Below, piece by piece: positions 1-10,890 of a stretch of DNA of 64,000 nt (its first letter is position 1; each line of letters begins with the position of its first letter). A model generated the notes under the pieces. The model was given only the letters and a program-made list of their open reading frames with translations. It did no database searches and was not told the origin of the DNA. The DNA is from Tunturiibacter gelidiferens (GTDB lineage: Bacteria; Acidobacteriota; Terriglobia; Terriglobales; Acidobacteriaceae): NCBI RefSeq assembly GCF_014201335.1, contig NZ_JACHEB010000003.1, forward strand, positions 496,001 to 560,000, read 5' to 3'. Made by a program: the position numbers and the translations under genes.

Positions 1-3
1 ATT

Positions 4-924
4 ATGGCTGAGCCGGATAAGAAATTTGAGGGAGAACAGGTTGAGGTGACCGCGGATACGCCGCTGATTGAGAGCGTGTCGGAAGATGTGTCAGCGGAGG
101 TGGGCGACTTTATTCAGCAGGCGGCTCAGCAGAACGAGGCGGCTGCGGACGCTTTGCCGGATGTGAAGAATAAACCTGGACCGTATATCTCGTTCGAGCA
201 TGTGTACAAGTCGTTCGGCGAGTTTGTGGTGCTGGAGGACGTGAGCTTCTTTGTCTATCCGGGTGAGACGCTGTGCATTCTCGGACGAAGCGGTGTGGGT
301 AAGTCGGTTTCGCTGCAGATGCTGCTGGGTTTTTTGAAGCCGGATAAAGGAATGATCAAGGTCGCGGGGGAGAATATCTGTGGCTTCAAGGAGAGAGAGT
401 TACAAGAGATTCGGCGGAAGGTGACGATGGTCTTTCAGAATGGAGCGTTGTTCGACTCGATTACGGTGGGGGAGAATGTCGCTTTTCCGATGCGCGAGCG
501 CGGAGAGATGGCGGAAGACCAGATACTGCAGGTGGTGAAGGGTTTGCTGGAGATGGTGGGTGTGGCGGGGATGGAAAGCCTGCTGCCATCTGACTTATCG
601 ACCGGGATGAAACGGTCGATTGCGATTGCGCGGGCATTGGCGTCGCAACCCGAGGCGGTGCTGTACGACGAGCCTACAACTATGGTGGACCCTCTGATGG
701 CACATCTTCTTGGAGACTTAATCGAACGGCTAAAACAGCAGCTGCACCTGACCAGTATCGTCGTGACGCATGATATGCGGCTGGCGAAGAAACTGGCCGA
801 TCGAGTTGTGTTTTTGAGTGCAGGGAAGGCGATTTTCTTTGGAACGATGGGAGAGATGGAGCAAAGTCAGGATCCGATCCTTCAGGAGTTCCTGGCGCTT
901 GACGAGTTGGTTACCCCGGTCTAG
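4..924 (+). CDS. Mla/MCE-type ABC transporter ATP-binding protein
   Basis: ATPase subunit of an Mla/Ttg2-type transporter that moves phospholipids or other hydrophobic compounds across the envelope, acting on the cytoplasmic face of the inner membrane. Of 306 residues, roughly the first 60 form an acidic, low-complexity extension not usual in MlaF. Walker A (GRSGVGKS) lies near 94-101, the signature is STGMKR near 199-204 in place of LSGGQ, Walker B with DEPTT is near 220-226, and the H-loop His is at about 256. The DEPTTMVDP string resembles MlaF (DEPTTGLDP). The start lies at the window edge, so upstream partners such as an MlaE permease cannot be seen, and no MCE protein follows. Another import or export ABC ATPase is possible, but the MlaF assignment fits best. 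Confidence 0.85.
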   Translation: MAEPDKKFEGEQVEVTADTPLIESVSEDVSAEVGDFIQQAAQQNEAAADALPDVKNKPGPYISFEHVYKSFGEFVVLEDVSFFVYPGETLCILGRSGVGKSVSLQMLLGFLKPDKGMIKVAGENICGFKERELQEIRRKVTMVFQNGALFDSITVGENVAFPMRERGEMAEDQILQVVKGLLEMVGVAGMESLLPSDLSTGMKRSIAIARALASQPEAVLYDEPTTMVDPLMAHLLGDLIERLKQQLHLTSIVVTHDMRLAKKLADRVVFLSAGKAIFFGTMGEMEQSQDPILQEFLALDELVTPV

Positions 925-1172
925 GAATTGTGCTCAAGATGCACGTTTTCTGGCTAAATCGAGTCCAGTGAATGCTTATTTAGATGATGCAAAGTGTTGC
1001 AGTACCTGTTGCCAAGCCCTTGTCTGAGACGTATGCTCGAAATAACACCAGTAATTCAAGTGACCCGCAGAAACTGTAGCGATTTGTTTTTTGATCGGCG
1101 GTATTCCTGAGCTTCGGTTCAGGCATCCTACCGACTTAAGGCCCAGGATTTATGAGTTGAAAGGCGTTCGCT

Positions 1173-2684
1173 ATGGCGACACCGGATTATCTGCAGCAGG
1201 TCATTGTCTCAGAGAGAAAATTCGCGGGCAATGGAAGACGCGCGTCGAGAGCTAGCGGCGTATTCCGCAGGCCATCGATCACGAGTACGGTCTGGGCGTC
1301 CCTTGATCTTGTGACGGTGGTGATTGCTGCGCTCATGGCCTTGCGGTTTCGTGTACAGCCGCCTGCTGATGTCTCTACTCTGCGTGTGTTGCCGCACCTC
1401 ATCAAATCTTCTCCCAATCTTTTGCCCTTCTACATCGGCTGGTATGGGATCTGTCTGATCTTCTTTACGCGGTCGTATAACCTGTACGGAACGATTCAGC
1501 ACCATAGCGCGTTACATGAACAGAGGATGACGATTCAAGCCTCGTTGACTTCGGGGCTGCTCTTGTGTGGGACGCTTTACCTGTCGAGTGGCGAGGCGAT
1601 CTCGCGGATCGTGGTTGCGTTGATGGTGTTGTTTACGACGGTGATGCTGTGCCTGCGGCGCGCGTTGTGGCGGCGGATGGTCTACCGGCGATTCCGTGCG
1701 GGGATCGAGACGCGAAATGTTTTGATCGTGGGAGCAGGGCGTGTTGGGCATGCTCTGAGGAACCACATCGACACACTGCAGCACCTGGGATTTCGCTTCA
1801 AGGGCTTTGTTGCCTTGACCGAACGCGAGGCTGAGTCCGGCAATGCGGACGTGGTGGGGGATGTGCGGAACTGCTTGTCGCTGGCGCGGTCACTGTTTGT
1901 GGATGAGATCTTCTTTTCTGTTCCGGCTGAAGAGAAGATGGTCATCAGCATGGTAGAGGAAGCCCGGATAGCGGGTATCGATGTCCGTGTGGTTCCGGAT
2001 ATGTATGACGGCCTGGCGTGGAATGCAAGGGTGGAGTATGTCGGTCAGTTTCCAACGATTCCGCTGCATCGCAGGCATTTTCCGATAGGCGGCTTCATGT
2101 TGAAGCGGGTGCTCGATACTTCTGTATCAGTGATTGGTCTGTTGGTAACTTCGCCGATTATGCTGGCGATTGCTCTTGCGATCCGGCTGGATTCCCCTGG
2201 ACCGATTTTTTATAAAGCACAGAGGATTGGCCGAAAAGGACGCACGTTCTCCTGTTACAAATTCCGGACGATGGTGCAGAACGCGGACAAACTCAAGGCG
2301 GATCTGGAACATATGAACGAGCGCGACAGTGTGCTGTTCAAGATCAAGAAAGATCCGCGGATTACAGGGGTCGGTAAAGTTTTGCGAAAGTATTCGCTGG
2401 ACGAACTGCCACAGTTCTATAACGTGCTGAAGGGCGATATGAGCCTGGTTGGACCGAGGCCCCCGATGGCGGCCGAGGTGGAACAGTACGATCTTTCGCA
2501 TCTGCGGCGGTTGGACGTGTTGCCAGGCATTACCGGATTATGGCAAGTGGAAGCACGGCAGGATCCTTCGTTCGACAGCTATATCTCGCTCGATACCGCC
2601 TATGTGGAGAACTGGAATCTGATGATGGATCTTCGCATTCTGGCACGTACCGTGGGTGTGGTATTGAGCGGGACAGGCTCCTAA
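1173..2684 (+). CDS. Polyprenyl glycosylphosphotransferase for exopolysaccharide synthesis
   Basis: Transfers a sugar-1-phosphate from a UDP-sugar to undecaprenyl phosphate, the priming step of exopolysaccharide or O-antigen synthesis, at the inner membrane. The 503-residue protein has hydrophobic N-terminal segments (about residues 40-160), a Rossmann-like CoA_binding_3 region with VLIVGAGRVG near 183-192, one further membrane helix near 315-335, and a C-terminal bacterial sugar transferase domain (PF02397 type). That domain shows FRTM, SLDELPQ, LKGDMSLVGPRPP and PGITGLWQV. The length matches WbaP/WcaJ/GumD-like enzymes. No other polysaccharide gene is adjacent, so the sugar cannot be assigned. 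The ATG follows a weak GAAAGG. Confidence 0.9.
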   Translation: MATPDYLQQVIVSERKFAGNGRRASRASGVFRRPSITSTVWASLDLVTVVIAALMALRFRVQPPADVSTLRVLPHLIKSSPNLLPFYIGWYGICLIFFTRSYNLYGTIQHHSALHEQRMTIQASLTSGLLLCGTLYLSSGEAISRIVVALMVLFTTVMLCLRRALWRRMVYRRFRAGIETRNVLIVGAGRVGHALRNHIDTLQHLGFRFKGFVALTEREAESGNADVVGDVRNCLSLARSLFVDEIFFSVPAEEKMVISMVEEARIAGIDVRVVPDMYDGLAWNARVEYVGQFPTIPLHRRHFPIGGFMLKRVLDTSVSVIGLLVTSPIMLAIALAIRLDSPGPIFYKAQRIGRKGRTFSCYKFRTMVQNADKLKADLEHMNERDSVLFKIKKDPRITGVGKVLRKYSLDELPQFYNVLKGDMSLVGPRPPMAAEVEQYDLSHLRRLDVLPGITGLWQVEARQDPSFDSYISLDTAYVENWNLMMDLRILARTVGVVLSGTGS

Positions 2685-2739
2685 ATCGTTTTTCCTGGTG
2701 AGATTTGCAGATGCCGTTTTTCCCCGGAAAACCGGTATT

Positions 2740-2758
2740 GGGAGCTGCGGCTCCCCTT
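2740..2758 (+). terminator. Possible terminator after the glycosylphosphotransferase gene
   Basis: GGGAGC and GCTCCC form a 6-bp stem around a TGCG loop, followed only by CTTTA. The T-tract is poor, so this is a weak intrinsic terminator at best. Confidence 0.35.
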
Positions 2759-2800
2759 TACGCCAACACGAAAAAATGATCAAAGCGGTAGACTTGAAGA

Positions 2801-4480
2801 GTGAAGATAGCGCTTGCCCAGATCAACCCGACGGTGGGTGACTTCGCCGGGAATGCGAAGAAGATTCTTGAATATGCGTCTCGTGCCGAAGCTCTAGGCG
2901 TGGGTCTTGTGGTCTTTCCTGAACTGGCCGTGTGTGGATATCCGCCAGCGGATCTTTTGGAAAAGGCATCGTTTGTTGCGCGGGCCGAGGAGGTGGCGGC
3001 TGAGCTTGCACAGTGGACCACGGGTGTGGGGCGACCGGCGATTCTGTGCGGAACGGTGATGGCCACCAAAGCGAGTGTGGGCAAGCAGGTGAGGAATGTC
3101 GCGGCGCTGCTTGACGGGGGCAAGTTGAGCTTCGTGCAGCAGAAGATGTTGCTGCCGTTTTACGACGTCTTCGACGAGCAGAGATACTTTGAGCCTGCAG
3201 TGGAACAGGCGCTGGTCTGCGTACGCGGTGAACCGCTGGCCATCACCGTCTGTGAGGACGCGTGGAACGACAAGAGTTTCTGGCCGCGGCAGATGTATCC
3301 GGTGGATCCGGTTGAGAAGCTGATGGGGCAGTGGGAAGCGCAGTCGCAGGACCTGGTGGGCCGCCAGCGGGTTATTTTAAATATCTCAGCCTCGCCGTAT
3401 TGGCAGGGAAAGCAGCAGGTGCGCCAGAGCATGCTGGCGGCCCTGGCGCGGCGGCATGGTGCGTTTGTGGCGATGGCGAATCAGGTGGGTGGAAACGACA
3501 GCCTGGTGTTTGACGGCACATCACTGGTGATTCGGCCGGATGGCGAGGTGGTGGCGCAGGCTGCTTCGTTTGCCGAGGATCTGATTGTCTTCGATATGGA
3601 GGATGGAGCGGCTGGTGCAGTCGAGAAGCCGGTGGATGAAGTTGCGGCGATGTGGGATGCGCTGGTGCTTGGGACGCGGGACTATGTGAGAAAGTGTGGA
3701 TTCAGCAAGGTGCTGGTGGGGCTGAGCGGAGGGATTGATTCGGCGCTAGTGGCAGCGATTGCCGTGGAGGCACTGGGGAAGGAGAACGTGATCGGCGTGG
3801 GCATGCCGACGGAGTACTCGTCGCTGGGCTCCATTGAGGACGCGAAGAATCTGGCGAAGAATCTTGGCGTGAGGTTTGAGTTGCTGCCGGTTCATGATGT
3901 GTTCGCGCAGTTTCAATTTTTGTTGCAGCCGCTGTTTAAGGGAACGCCGTTTGGACTTGCGGAGGAGAATCTGCAGCCGCGGATCCGCGGGACGCTGTTG
4001 ATGGCGCTGTCGAATAAGTTCGGCGCGCTGGTGTTGACGACTGGGAATAAGAGCGAGATGTCGACGGGATACTGCACGTTGTACGGTGACATGGTAGGGG
4101 CTTTGGCCGTGATTGGCGATGTGATGAAGACGCGGGTTTATGCGCTGAGCCGGTATGTGAACCGTACGAAGGAGGTTATACCGTGGGAGACGATCTCGAA
4201 GCCTCCGTCGGCAGAGTTGCGTCCGGGGCAGCAGGATACGGACTCGCTCCCACCGTATGAGGTGCTCGATCCGATACTCGAGGCGTATGTGGAACGATAT
4301 TGTTCGGCGGAGCAGATTGCCGAGGAGCAAGGCGTGGATGTGGCGCTGGTGAGATCGGTTCTGCAGCTGGTGGAGAAGAGTGAATATAAGCGGCAGCAGG
4401 CGGCTCCGGTGTTGAAAGTTACGAGAAAGTCGTTTGGAATGGGGCGGCGATTTCCCATTGCGGTCAAAGTTCAGGTGTAA
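2801..4480 (+). CDS. nadE: Glutamine-dependent NAD+ synthetase
   Basis: Last step of NAD+ synthesis: amidation of nicotinic acid adenine dinucleotide using ATP and ammonia from glutamine. Residues 1-270 are a nitrilase-type glutaminase with the expected Glu in VVFPEL (about 46), Lys in QQKMLLP (about 113) and Cys in ITVCEDAW (about 151). Residues 290-559 are the synthetase domain with the PP-loop SGGIDSALVA near 309-318 and GNKSEMSTGYCTLYGDM further on. The 559-residue length is typical of two-domain NadE. The start is GTG, with no strong ribosome site in front. It is a single gene between a sugar transferase and a DsbA-like gene. NADH made from this cofactor feeds the complex I encoded downstream, but that link is only metabolic. 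Confidence 0.95.
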   Translation: MKIALAQINPTVGDFAGNAKKILEYASRAEALGVGLVVFPELAVCGYPPADLLEKASFVARAEEVAAELAQWTTGVGRPAILCGTVMATKASVGKQVRNVAALLDGGKLSFVQQKMLLPFYDVFDEQRYFEPAVEQALVCVRGEPLAITVCEDAWNDKSFWPRQMYPVDPVEKLMGQWEAQSQDLVGRQRVILNISASPYWQGKQQVRQSMLAALARRHGAFVAMANQVGGNDSLVFDGTSLVIRPDGEVVAQAASFAEDLIVFDMEDGAAGAVEKPVDEVAAMWDALVLGTRDYVRKCGFSKVLVGLSGGIDSALVAAIAVEALGKENVIGVGMPTEYSSLGSIEDAKNLAKNLGVRFELLPVHDVFAQFQFLLQPLFKGTPFGLAEENLQPRIRGTLLMALSNKFGALVLTTGNKSEMSTGYCTLYGDMVGALAVIGDVMKTRVYALSRYVNRTKEVIPWETISKPPSAELRPGQQDTDSLPPYEVLDPILEAYVERYCSAEQIAEEQGVDVALVRSVLQLVEKSEYKRQQAAPVLKVTRKSFGMGRRFPIAVKVQV

Positions 4481-4512
4481 TAGAGGAGCTGCGCGCAAGG
4501 CGGCGGCGGAGG

Positions 4513-5604
4513 ATGGTGTCTTTGAAGATTTCACAGTGGATGTTGGCAGGATTGGTGGCGGCTCTATGCGTTACGGTAACGGCTGGTGCGCAAACAGGGG
4601 CGGGAGCGGCGGCACAGTCGGCTCCGGCAGCGCAGTCGGCACCGGCGGCGCAGAAGGCTGGCGCTCCGTTGCAGTTGCAGAGCCTGGGACAGCAGACAAA
4701 GGCAGATCCGTTTCCGCCTGTGAATGAGAAGTTCTTTACGGCTTCTACGCCGACGGTGGATACGGTCAACGGTTTTTTGAAGGCGTTGTGGGGATATGAT
4801 CCGAACCGCATCTGGCGGGTCGAGGCGATTCAGACTACGGCTGCTCCGAATGTGAGCAAGGTGGTGGTGTTCGTGTCGGACAAGACTCCCAACGCAAAGG
4901 TTCAGCCGACGGCGTTTTTTGTGATGCCGGATGGAAAGCATGCCGTTGCAGGAGATGCGGTGGTGCCGTTTGGCGTGACTCCGTTTGCGGACCTGCGTAA
5001 AACGTTGCAGGCTCGTGCAGATGGTGCGACTCGTGGCGCGACGAGCAAGGATCTTCTGCTGGTGGAGTTTGCGGATCTGCAGTGCCCGCATTGCAAGGAA
5101 GCTCAGTCCACGATGGAACAGCTGGTGAAAGATTTCCCGAACGCGCGTGTTGTGTACCAGAGCTTTCCGTTGGTGGATCTGCATCCGCTCGCGTTCAAGG
5201 CAGCGGCGTATGGGTATTGCGTGCAGAAGCAAAAGAACGATGCGTACTTTGTCTACTCCGCAGCGGTGTTCGATACGCAGGGCGCTTTAACTCCGGAGAC
5301 CGGGGACCAGACGCTGAAGGACGCGGTAACCAAGGCTGGACTGGATCCTGCGGCGATCGATGCTTGTGCGGCGACTCAGGCGACCAAGGACCAGGTGAAT
5401 GCTTCGATCAAACTCGCGCAGGATGTCAATGTCGAGCAGACACCGATGCTTGCGGTGAATGGGCATCTGTTGCCGCTGACGGGGATTCCGTACGAGACGC
5501 TGAAGACGATTGTGTCGTACCAGGCATCGCTTGATGGAGTGAGCACGGGAGCGACTGGACCGGCGGTGGGGAGCAGTTCGAATCCGCCGACTTTAGGCAA
5601 GTAA
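4513..5604 (+). CDS. DsbA-family thiol-disulphide protein, exported
   Basis: Thioredoxin-fold protein of the DsbA/DsbG-like group, expected in the periplasm for disulphide exchange. An N-terminal signal peptide (about 1-26, ending AGAQ) is followed by an Ala/Pro/Gln-rich linker with repeated AAQSAP units, an N-terminal domain of about 110 residues, and then the DsbA domain. The redox motif CPHC is at about 192-195 in the context FADLQCPHC, and a cis-Pro region (QTPMLAVNG) lies near 314-322. Start choice is uncertain: GGAGG directly abuts the ATG at 4513, while the in-frame TTG at 4522 lies 9 bases from it and would begin MKISQWML. Either start keeps the signal peptide. The gene ends before a good terminator. 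The partner oxidant (VKOR or DsbB) is not in view. Confidence 0.85.
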   Translation: MVSLKISQWMLAGLVAALCVTVTAGAQTGAGAAAQSAPAAQSAPAAQKAGAPLQLQSLGQQTKADPFPPVNEKFFTASTPTVDTVNGFLKALWGYDPNRIWRVEAIQTTAAPNVSKVVVFVSDKTPNAKVQPTAFFVMPDGKHAVAGDAVVPFGVTPFADLRKTLQARADGATRGATSKDLLLVEFADLQCPHCKEAQSTMEQLVKDFPNARVVYQSFPLVDLHPLAFKAAAYGYCVQKQKNDAYFVYSAAVFDTQGALTPETGDQTLKDAVTKAGLDPAAIDACAATQATKDQVNASIKLAQDVNVEQTPMLAVNGHLLPLTGIPYETLKTIVSYQASLDGVSTGATGPAVGSSSNPPTLGK

Positions 5605-5621
5605 GTAGAGGTTGTTTTGAG

Positions 5622-5651
5622 AAGCCCCGGTCTGATGACCGGGGCTTTTTC
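5622..5651 (+). terminator. Intrinsic terminator after the DsbA-like gene
   Basis: An 11-bp stem (AAGCCCCGGTC / GACCGGGGCTT) with a TGAT loop is followed by TTTTTC. It ends the rightward transcript just before the leftward small membrane gene. Confidence 0.9.
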
Positions 5652-5672
5652 TTGTTTAGCTGGGAAAATTGT

Positions 5673-5900
5673 TCAGCGGTGGCGGTCGCCGATGAGTTTG
5701 ACGGCGGCGAGAAGCAGGGTGAGGAAGCCTGTGGGGAGGCAGCCCATGGCGAGCATCAACGAGAGCCAGCCGAGGTTTGTGTGGGGCCCTTGGTGACGGG
5801 TGATGCCGCCGAAGCTGGTGAAGATGAGTGCGGCTGCGATGACTCCGGTGCCGAAGATGAGGAAGCCGGTACGGAGGAGCTTGCGGGTGTCTGGCTGCAT
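5673..5900 (-). CDS. Small two-helix membrane protein, unknown family
   Basis: A 75-residue protein starting MQPDTRKLLR with two hydrophobic segments (about 10-32 and 44-70) joined by a polar loop, GGITRHQGPHTN. It is the last gene of the ctaB-DUF420 group on this strand, 56 bases after the DUF420 gene. That places it with cytochrome oxidase assembly genes, though no family is recognised. The ATG at 5900 was chosen because upstream in-frame sequence is Arg/His/Pro-rich, as expected of an out-of-frame read of the DUF420 gene. The function is unknown. Confidence 0.65.
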   Translation of the reverse strand: MQPDTRKLLRTGFLIFGTGVIAAALIFTSFGGITRHQGPHTNLGWLSLMLAMGCLPTGFLTLLLAAVKLIGDRHR

Positions 5901-5956
5901 AGGGACGGTGCATGGTGCTGGGTGATTCGGTTTTGCGTTGGCTGTGAAATCAGCAA

Positions 5957-6526
5957 TTAGTGGATTAGGGCCTGCATGGCGTAGACGATGACTCCGGTGA
6001 TGGAGACGTAGAGCCAGATGGGGAAGGTGTAGCGCGCTAGTTTTTTGTGCGCGGGAAAACGGCCGGTGAGCGAGAGAAAGAACGTGATCAGGATCATCGG
6101 CAACGCGACGACGGAGAGGAAGATGTGCGAGGCGAGAAGCTTCCAGTAGAAGGGCCACCAGGAGCTGAGACGATTGAAGTGGGTTTCGCCGTGGAGGGTG
6201 AAGTTGGTGAGGTAGGAGACGAGGAAGATGGTGGAGAAGAAGAACGCTGTGAACATGGCCGCGCGATGTTGCGGGATGCGGCGGGCACGGATGTAGCCGA
6301 AGCCAATGATGAGCGCGATGGTGCAGAGCGCGTTGAGAACCGCGTTGAGCAGGGGGAGCGAGCGGAGATGAGTGCCTGTGACATCGAGTGGCGCGTGAAA
6401 GTAGACAAGGTAGCAGATGAGCGCGCTAGCCGCGGCGCTGACGAGGATGATGGTCGCGATGATGCTGGGCGGGGTGCGGAGGTTGGAACCGGGATTCTTG
6501 TTCGGTAGTGCAGTTTGCGTGGGCAT
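5957..6526 (-). CDS. DUF420 (YozB-like) membrane protein
   Basis: A 189-residue membrane protein with about five predicted helices. It fits the DUF420/YozB family, often found beside cytochrome c oxidase and heme O synthase genes and presumed to take part in oxidase assembly. Conserved-looking features are two His residues in loops (HRAAMF and HGETHFN) and a histidine near the end of helix four (LLASHIFLS), which could bind heme or copper. It begins directly at the end of ctaB (6526/6527), so the two are probably co-transcribed. The role is inferred from family and neighbours, not shown by the sequence. Confidence 0.8.
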   Translation of the reverse strand: MPTQTALPNKNPGSNLRTPPSIIATIILVSAAASALICYLVYFHAPLDVTGTHLRSLPLLNAVLNALCTIALIIGFGYIRARRIPQHRAAMFTAFFFSTIFLVSYLTNFTLHGETHFNRLSSWWPFYWKLLASHIFLSVVALPMILITFFLSLTGRFPAHKKLARYTFPIWLYVSITGVIVYAMQALIH

Positions 6527-7483
6527 TTAGAAGAGCAGACGTCCTTTAGCGTCGAGCATCATGGCGGCCAGAAGAAGTGGAAGATAGAGGATCGACGCGC
6601 GGAGGAGGTTGCGAGCTGCGACGAGCGAGGTTTCGGAGGTTGGGTCGCGGAGGATGCGTGCGAAACGGATGGTGTACCAAAGGTAGCCGGCGCCAAGAAG
6701 GCTTGCGGCTGTGGCGTAGAGATGTCCGGTGGTGTGGAGCGCTGCAGGCCACAGGCTGACCGGGATCATGAGAACCGCGTAGAAGAGAGCCTGGATCACG
6801 GTGCTCTGGGCGGCGTAGCGGGTGTTCGGAAGATTCGGGGTGAGGCGGATTCCTGCGCGGGCGTAGTCTTCGCGGTACATCCAGCCGATGGCCATGAAGT
6901 GCGGAAACTGCCAGACGAAGAGAATGGCGAAGAGGGCGACGCCGGGCCATTCGATGACACCGCGTGCGGCGGTCCAGCCGATGAGCGGGGGAAGAGCGCC
7001 GGGGAAGGCACCGATGAAAGTGTTGATGGTGGTAACGCGCTTGAGCGGGGTGTAGATGGCGACGTAGCCGATGGCGGTGAGCAGCGTTAAGGTGCCGGTG
7101 AGGAGGTTGGTGGTGTAGGCGAGATAGAGAGAGCCGAGAAAAGTGGCTGTAAAGCCGAGAATGAGGCCGTGAGCGAGGGAGATGCGGCCAGCTGCCATGG
7201 GACGGTCGGCGGTGCGGCGCATGAGGGAGTCGGATTTTCGCTCGAGTGCCTGGTTGAGCGCGCTGCTGCCGCAGGTGACTACCGCGATTCCTACCAGCGC
7301 TTGCAGAAGACCTGCGTGGAAGGGACTGATTCCGCTGCGGAGACTGCCGAGATAGAAGCCGGCTCCAGCGGTAATGATGACCATGGTGGAGATGCGCAGT
7401 TTGAAGAGGGTGGCATAGTCGGCGAGCAGCGAGTGCGGCTTCGCGGGAGCGAGGACGTGATCGGTTGTCGCGGAGGTAGCCAC
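6527..7483 (-). CDS. ctaB: Heme O synthase (protoheme IX farnesyltransferase)
   Basis: UbiA-type prenyltransferase that attaches farnesyl diphosphate to heme b, giving heme O for heme-copper oxidases, in the inner membrane. The 318-residue protein has about nine hydrophobic segments. The first Asp-rich motif region reads NQALERKSDSLMRRTADRP, corresponding to the NxxxDxxxD..MxRTxxRP motif of CyoE/CtaB, with Glu replacing the first Asp. The second loop is YREDYARAGIRL. A roughly 30-residue N-terminal cytosolic tail precedes helix one. It is followed without a gap by DUF420, while lysS lies 57 bases upstream on the same strand. Oxidase subunit genes are not in the window. Confidence 0.93.
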   Translation of the reverse strand: MATSATTDHVLAPAKPHSLLADYATLFKLRISTMVIITAGAGFYLGSLRSGISPFHAGLLQALVGIAVVTCGSSALNQALERKSDSLMRRTADRPMAAGRISLAHGLILGFTATFLGSLYLAYTTNLLTGTLTLLTAIGYVAIYTPLKRVTTINTFIGAFPGALPPLIGWTAARGVIEWPGVALFAILFVWQFPHFMAIGWMYREDYARAGIRLTPNLPNTRYAAQSTVIQALFYAVLMIPVSLWPAALHTTGHLYATAASLLGAGYLWYTIRFARILRDPTSETSLVAARNLLRASILYLPLLLAAMMLDAKGRLLF

Positions 7484-7540
7484 AGTGTAAGGATAACGCG
7501 TTTGGGGCGACGCGACGGGGTGACGTCGCCCGAGTTGGCG

Positions 7541-9304
<1,764 letters not shown>

Positions 9305-9419
9305 AGGGATTCCTTTAGCTTGATGTTGCGGACATCTCAGTATAGCGAGGCGACCCCGGAGGTTCTTATCGAGAGAGAAGTGTGCCATCAGGGGGCGTGC
9401 GTGGTGTAATAGTCCTGCT

Positions 9420-9683
9420 ATGGCGGATGAGGGAGCAGGGAAGAGCGGGAATGGCGCGGGCGGCGGAGGGAAGGGTGCGCTGGGCGAGCTGGTGAAGGCG
9501 GAGTCGATGATTCAGCTGGCGATTGCGCTGCCTGCTGGGTGCGTGATCGGGTGGCTGGTGGGGAGTTGGCTGGATCGGCACTTTCATCAAAGCTGGATTT
9601 CGATTGTGGGGATTTTACTGGGGGCTGCGGCGGGTTTCGTGCAGATCTTCAGGACGGCTTCGCGGTACATCAAGCGTGGATAA
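9420..9683 (+). CDS. atpZ: AtpZ-like F-ATPase accessory protein
   Basis: Small membrane protein of the AtpZ group (ATPase_gene1 type), encoded at the head of F-ATPase operons and thought to help ring assembly or Mg2+ handling with AtpI. The 87-residue protein has a Gly-rich head, then two helices (about 32-50 and 57-76) joined by WLDRHFHQSW. The conserved pattern GxxxGxxLDxxF is clear in VIGWLVGSWLDRHFHQ. The ATG at 9420 follows a weak ribosome site. Its 3' end overlaps a possible GTG start of atpI by 8 bases, as expected for translational coupling. Confidence 0.8.
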   Translation: MADEGAGKSGNGAGGGGKGALGELVKAESMIQLAIALPAGCVIGWLVGSWLDRHFHQSWISIVGILLGAAAGFVQIFRTASRYIKRG

Positions 9684-10116
9684 CGGGTTGGGCGAGGGCG
9701 ATTTTGTGAGAACGTTGGAGAGCTTCAGTGACGCGGACTTCAAGCGGACGATCTGGAGCGCCATGCGGTTGCTGGTAGTGATTACTGTGGTTGCAGCGCC
9801 AGTGGTGTGGTGGAAGATGGGGTGGCAATCTGCGGTTTTGCTGCTCGTAGGGTCTTTGATCTCGGGGTCGGGCTTGTTCGAGTGGTTGCGGCTGATGACT
9901 GCCGTGATGGTGAGGATGGACGGCGGGGGGAAAGCGAAGCCGATGGGACTGATTTTGTTCGGTTTCTTCCTGCGACTGGGGCTGACCGTGGTGCTGCTTT
10001 ATGTTAGCCTTAAGATTCTGAATGGTTCGGTCTACGCGCTTGCCGCTGGCCTCGCTCTGGGTGTGTTTGCACTGACGGTCGAGGGTTTGAGGCTTATGAA
10101 AGCGTGGACGGTTTAG
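9676..10116 (+). CDS. atpI: ATP synthase subunit I (AtpI-like)
   Basis: About 146 residues with four hydrophobic segments, in the position and topology of AtpI, the accessory protein that assists c-ring assembly. It lies between atpZ and atpB. Start choice: GTG at 9676 overlaps the atpZ stop, while a second GTG at 9706 (VRTLESFSD) is preceded by GAGGGCGA. The longer open frame to 9604 is unlikely, since it would run inside atpZ out of frame. AtpI sequences are poorly conserved, so the assignment rests on context and membrane pattern. The gene ends 42 bases before atpB. Confidence 0.75.
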   Translation: MDNGLGEGDFVRTLESFSDADFKRTIWSAMRLLVVITVVAAPVVWWKMGWQSAVLLLVGSLISGSGLFEWLRLMTAVMVRMDGGGKAKPMGLILFGFFLRLGLTVVLLYVSLKILNGSVYALAAGLALGVFALTVEGLRLMKAWTV

Positions 10117-10158
10117 GCCGGGCGTTCGCAGATTACGTTTCGCAGAAGCTTATTTTTT

Positions 10159-10890
10159 ATGCCGACACAGACACTCTTCACCCAATTTTTGAATCAGCAC
10201 TTCGGTGCGTTTACGACCTCGTTTCTGCAGGCGCTGCACGTGCAGCCGAAGTATCCGGCGTATCCGATTACGGATGCGTTTGCGATGGAGCTGCTGGTGT
10301 TTCTGGTGCTGATCGCCTACTTCATTCTGGTGCGGATGACGCTGAGCGTCGAGAAGCCTGCCGGTGTGCAGCATCTGGCGGAGATTACCCATGAGTTTGT
10401 CTCGGAGCAGGGATCGCAGATTATCGGGCACGGGTCCGAGCGGTTCACAAGCTACCTGACGGCTTTGGGTCTGTTCATCCTGTTGGCGAACCTGATGGGG
10501 ATTATTCCAGGGTTGAAGTCACCGACTGCGTATGCGGTCGTTCCTCTGGGATTTGCGCTTGTTACCTTCGTCTACTACCACTACCACGGTATTCGGGAGA
10601 ATGGCTGGGCGTACATCAAACAGTTTCTGGGGCCGGTGTGGTGGTTGTACCCGCTGCTGCTGCCGATTGAACTCATCTCGCACCTTGCGCGCGTTCTGTC
10701 CCTCACGGTTCGTCTTTACGCCAATATGTTTGCGGGCGATTTGGTAACGCTGGCCTTCTTTTCGTTGGTGCCGGTAGGAATTCCGCTGATCTTTCTTGGA
10801 CTGCACCTTGGCGTTGCCGTGGTTCAGGCTTATGTGTTCTTTCTGCTTGCGGCGATTTATCTCTCGCTGGCAACGGCGCACGACCACTAG
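10159..10890 (+). CDS. atpB: F-type ATP synthase subunit a
   Basis: Subunit a forms the proton (or Na+) half-channels of F0 and contacts the c-ring. The 243-residue protein has five to six membrane helices. The essential Arg is in LSLTVRLYANMFAGDL near residue 186, the classic subunit a signature SLxxRLxxNxxAG. A second signature near the C-terminus reads VVQAYVFFLLAAIYLSLA, containing the conserved Gln. The N-terminal QALHVQPKYPAYPITDAF segment is periplasmic. It is followed after 160 bases by atpE, with no atpF onwards, so the F1 and stalk genes are elsewhere. Confidence 0.95.
   Translation: MPTQTLFTQFLNQHFGAFTTSFLQALHVQPKYPAYPITDAFAMELLVFLVLIAYFILVRMTLSVEKPAGVQHLAEITHEFVSEQGSQIIGHGSERFTSYLTALGLFILLANLMGIIPGLKSPTAYAVVPLGFALVTFVYYHYHGIRENGWAYIKQFLGPVWWLYPLLLPIELISHLARVLSLTVRLYANMFAGDLVTLAFFSLVPVGIPLIFLGLHLGVAVVQAYVFFLLAAIYLSLATAHDH

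Noticed and set aside
925..1172. Possible riboswitch or RNA in the gap before the glycosylphosphotransferase gene
   Set aside because: Only a short CCTGA/TTCAGG hairpin was seen, with no known aptamer core recognised.
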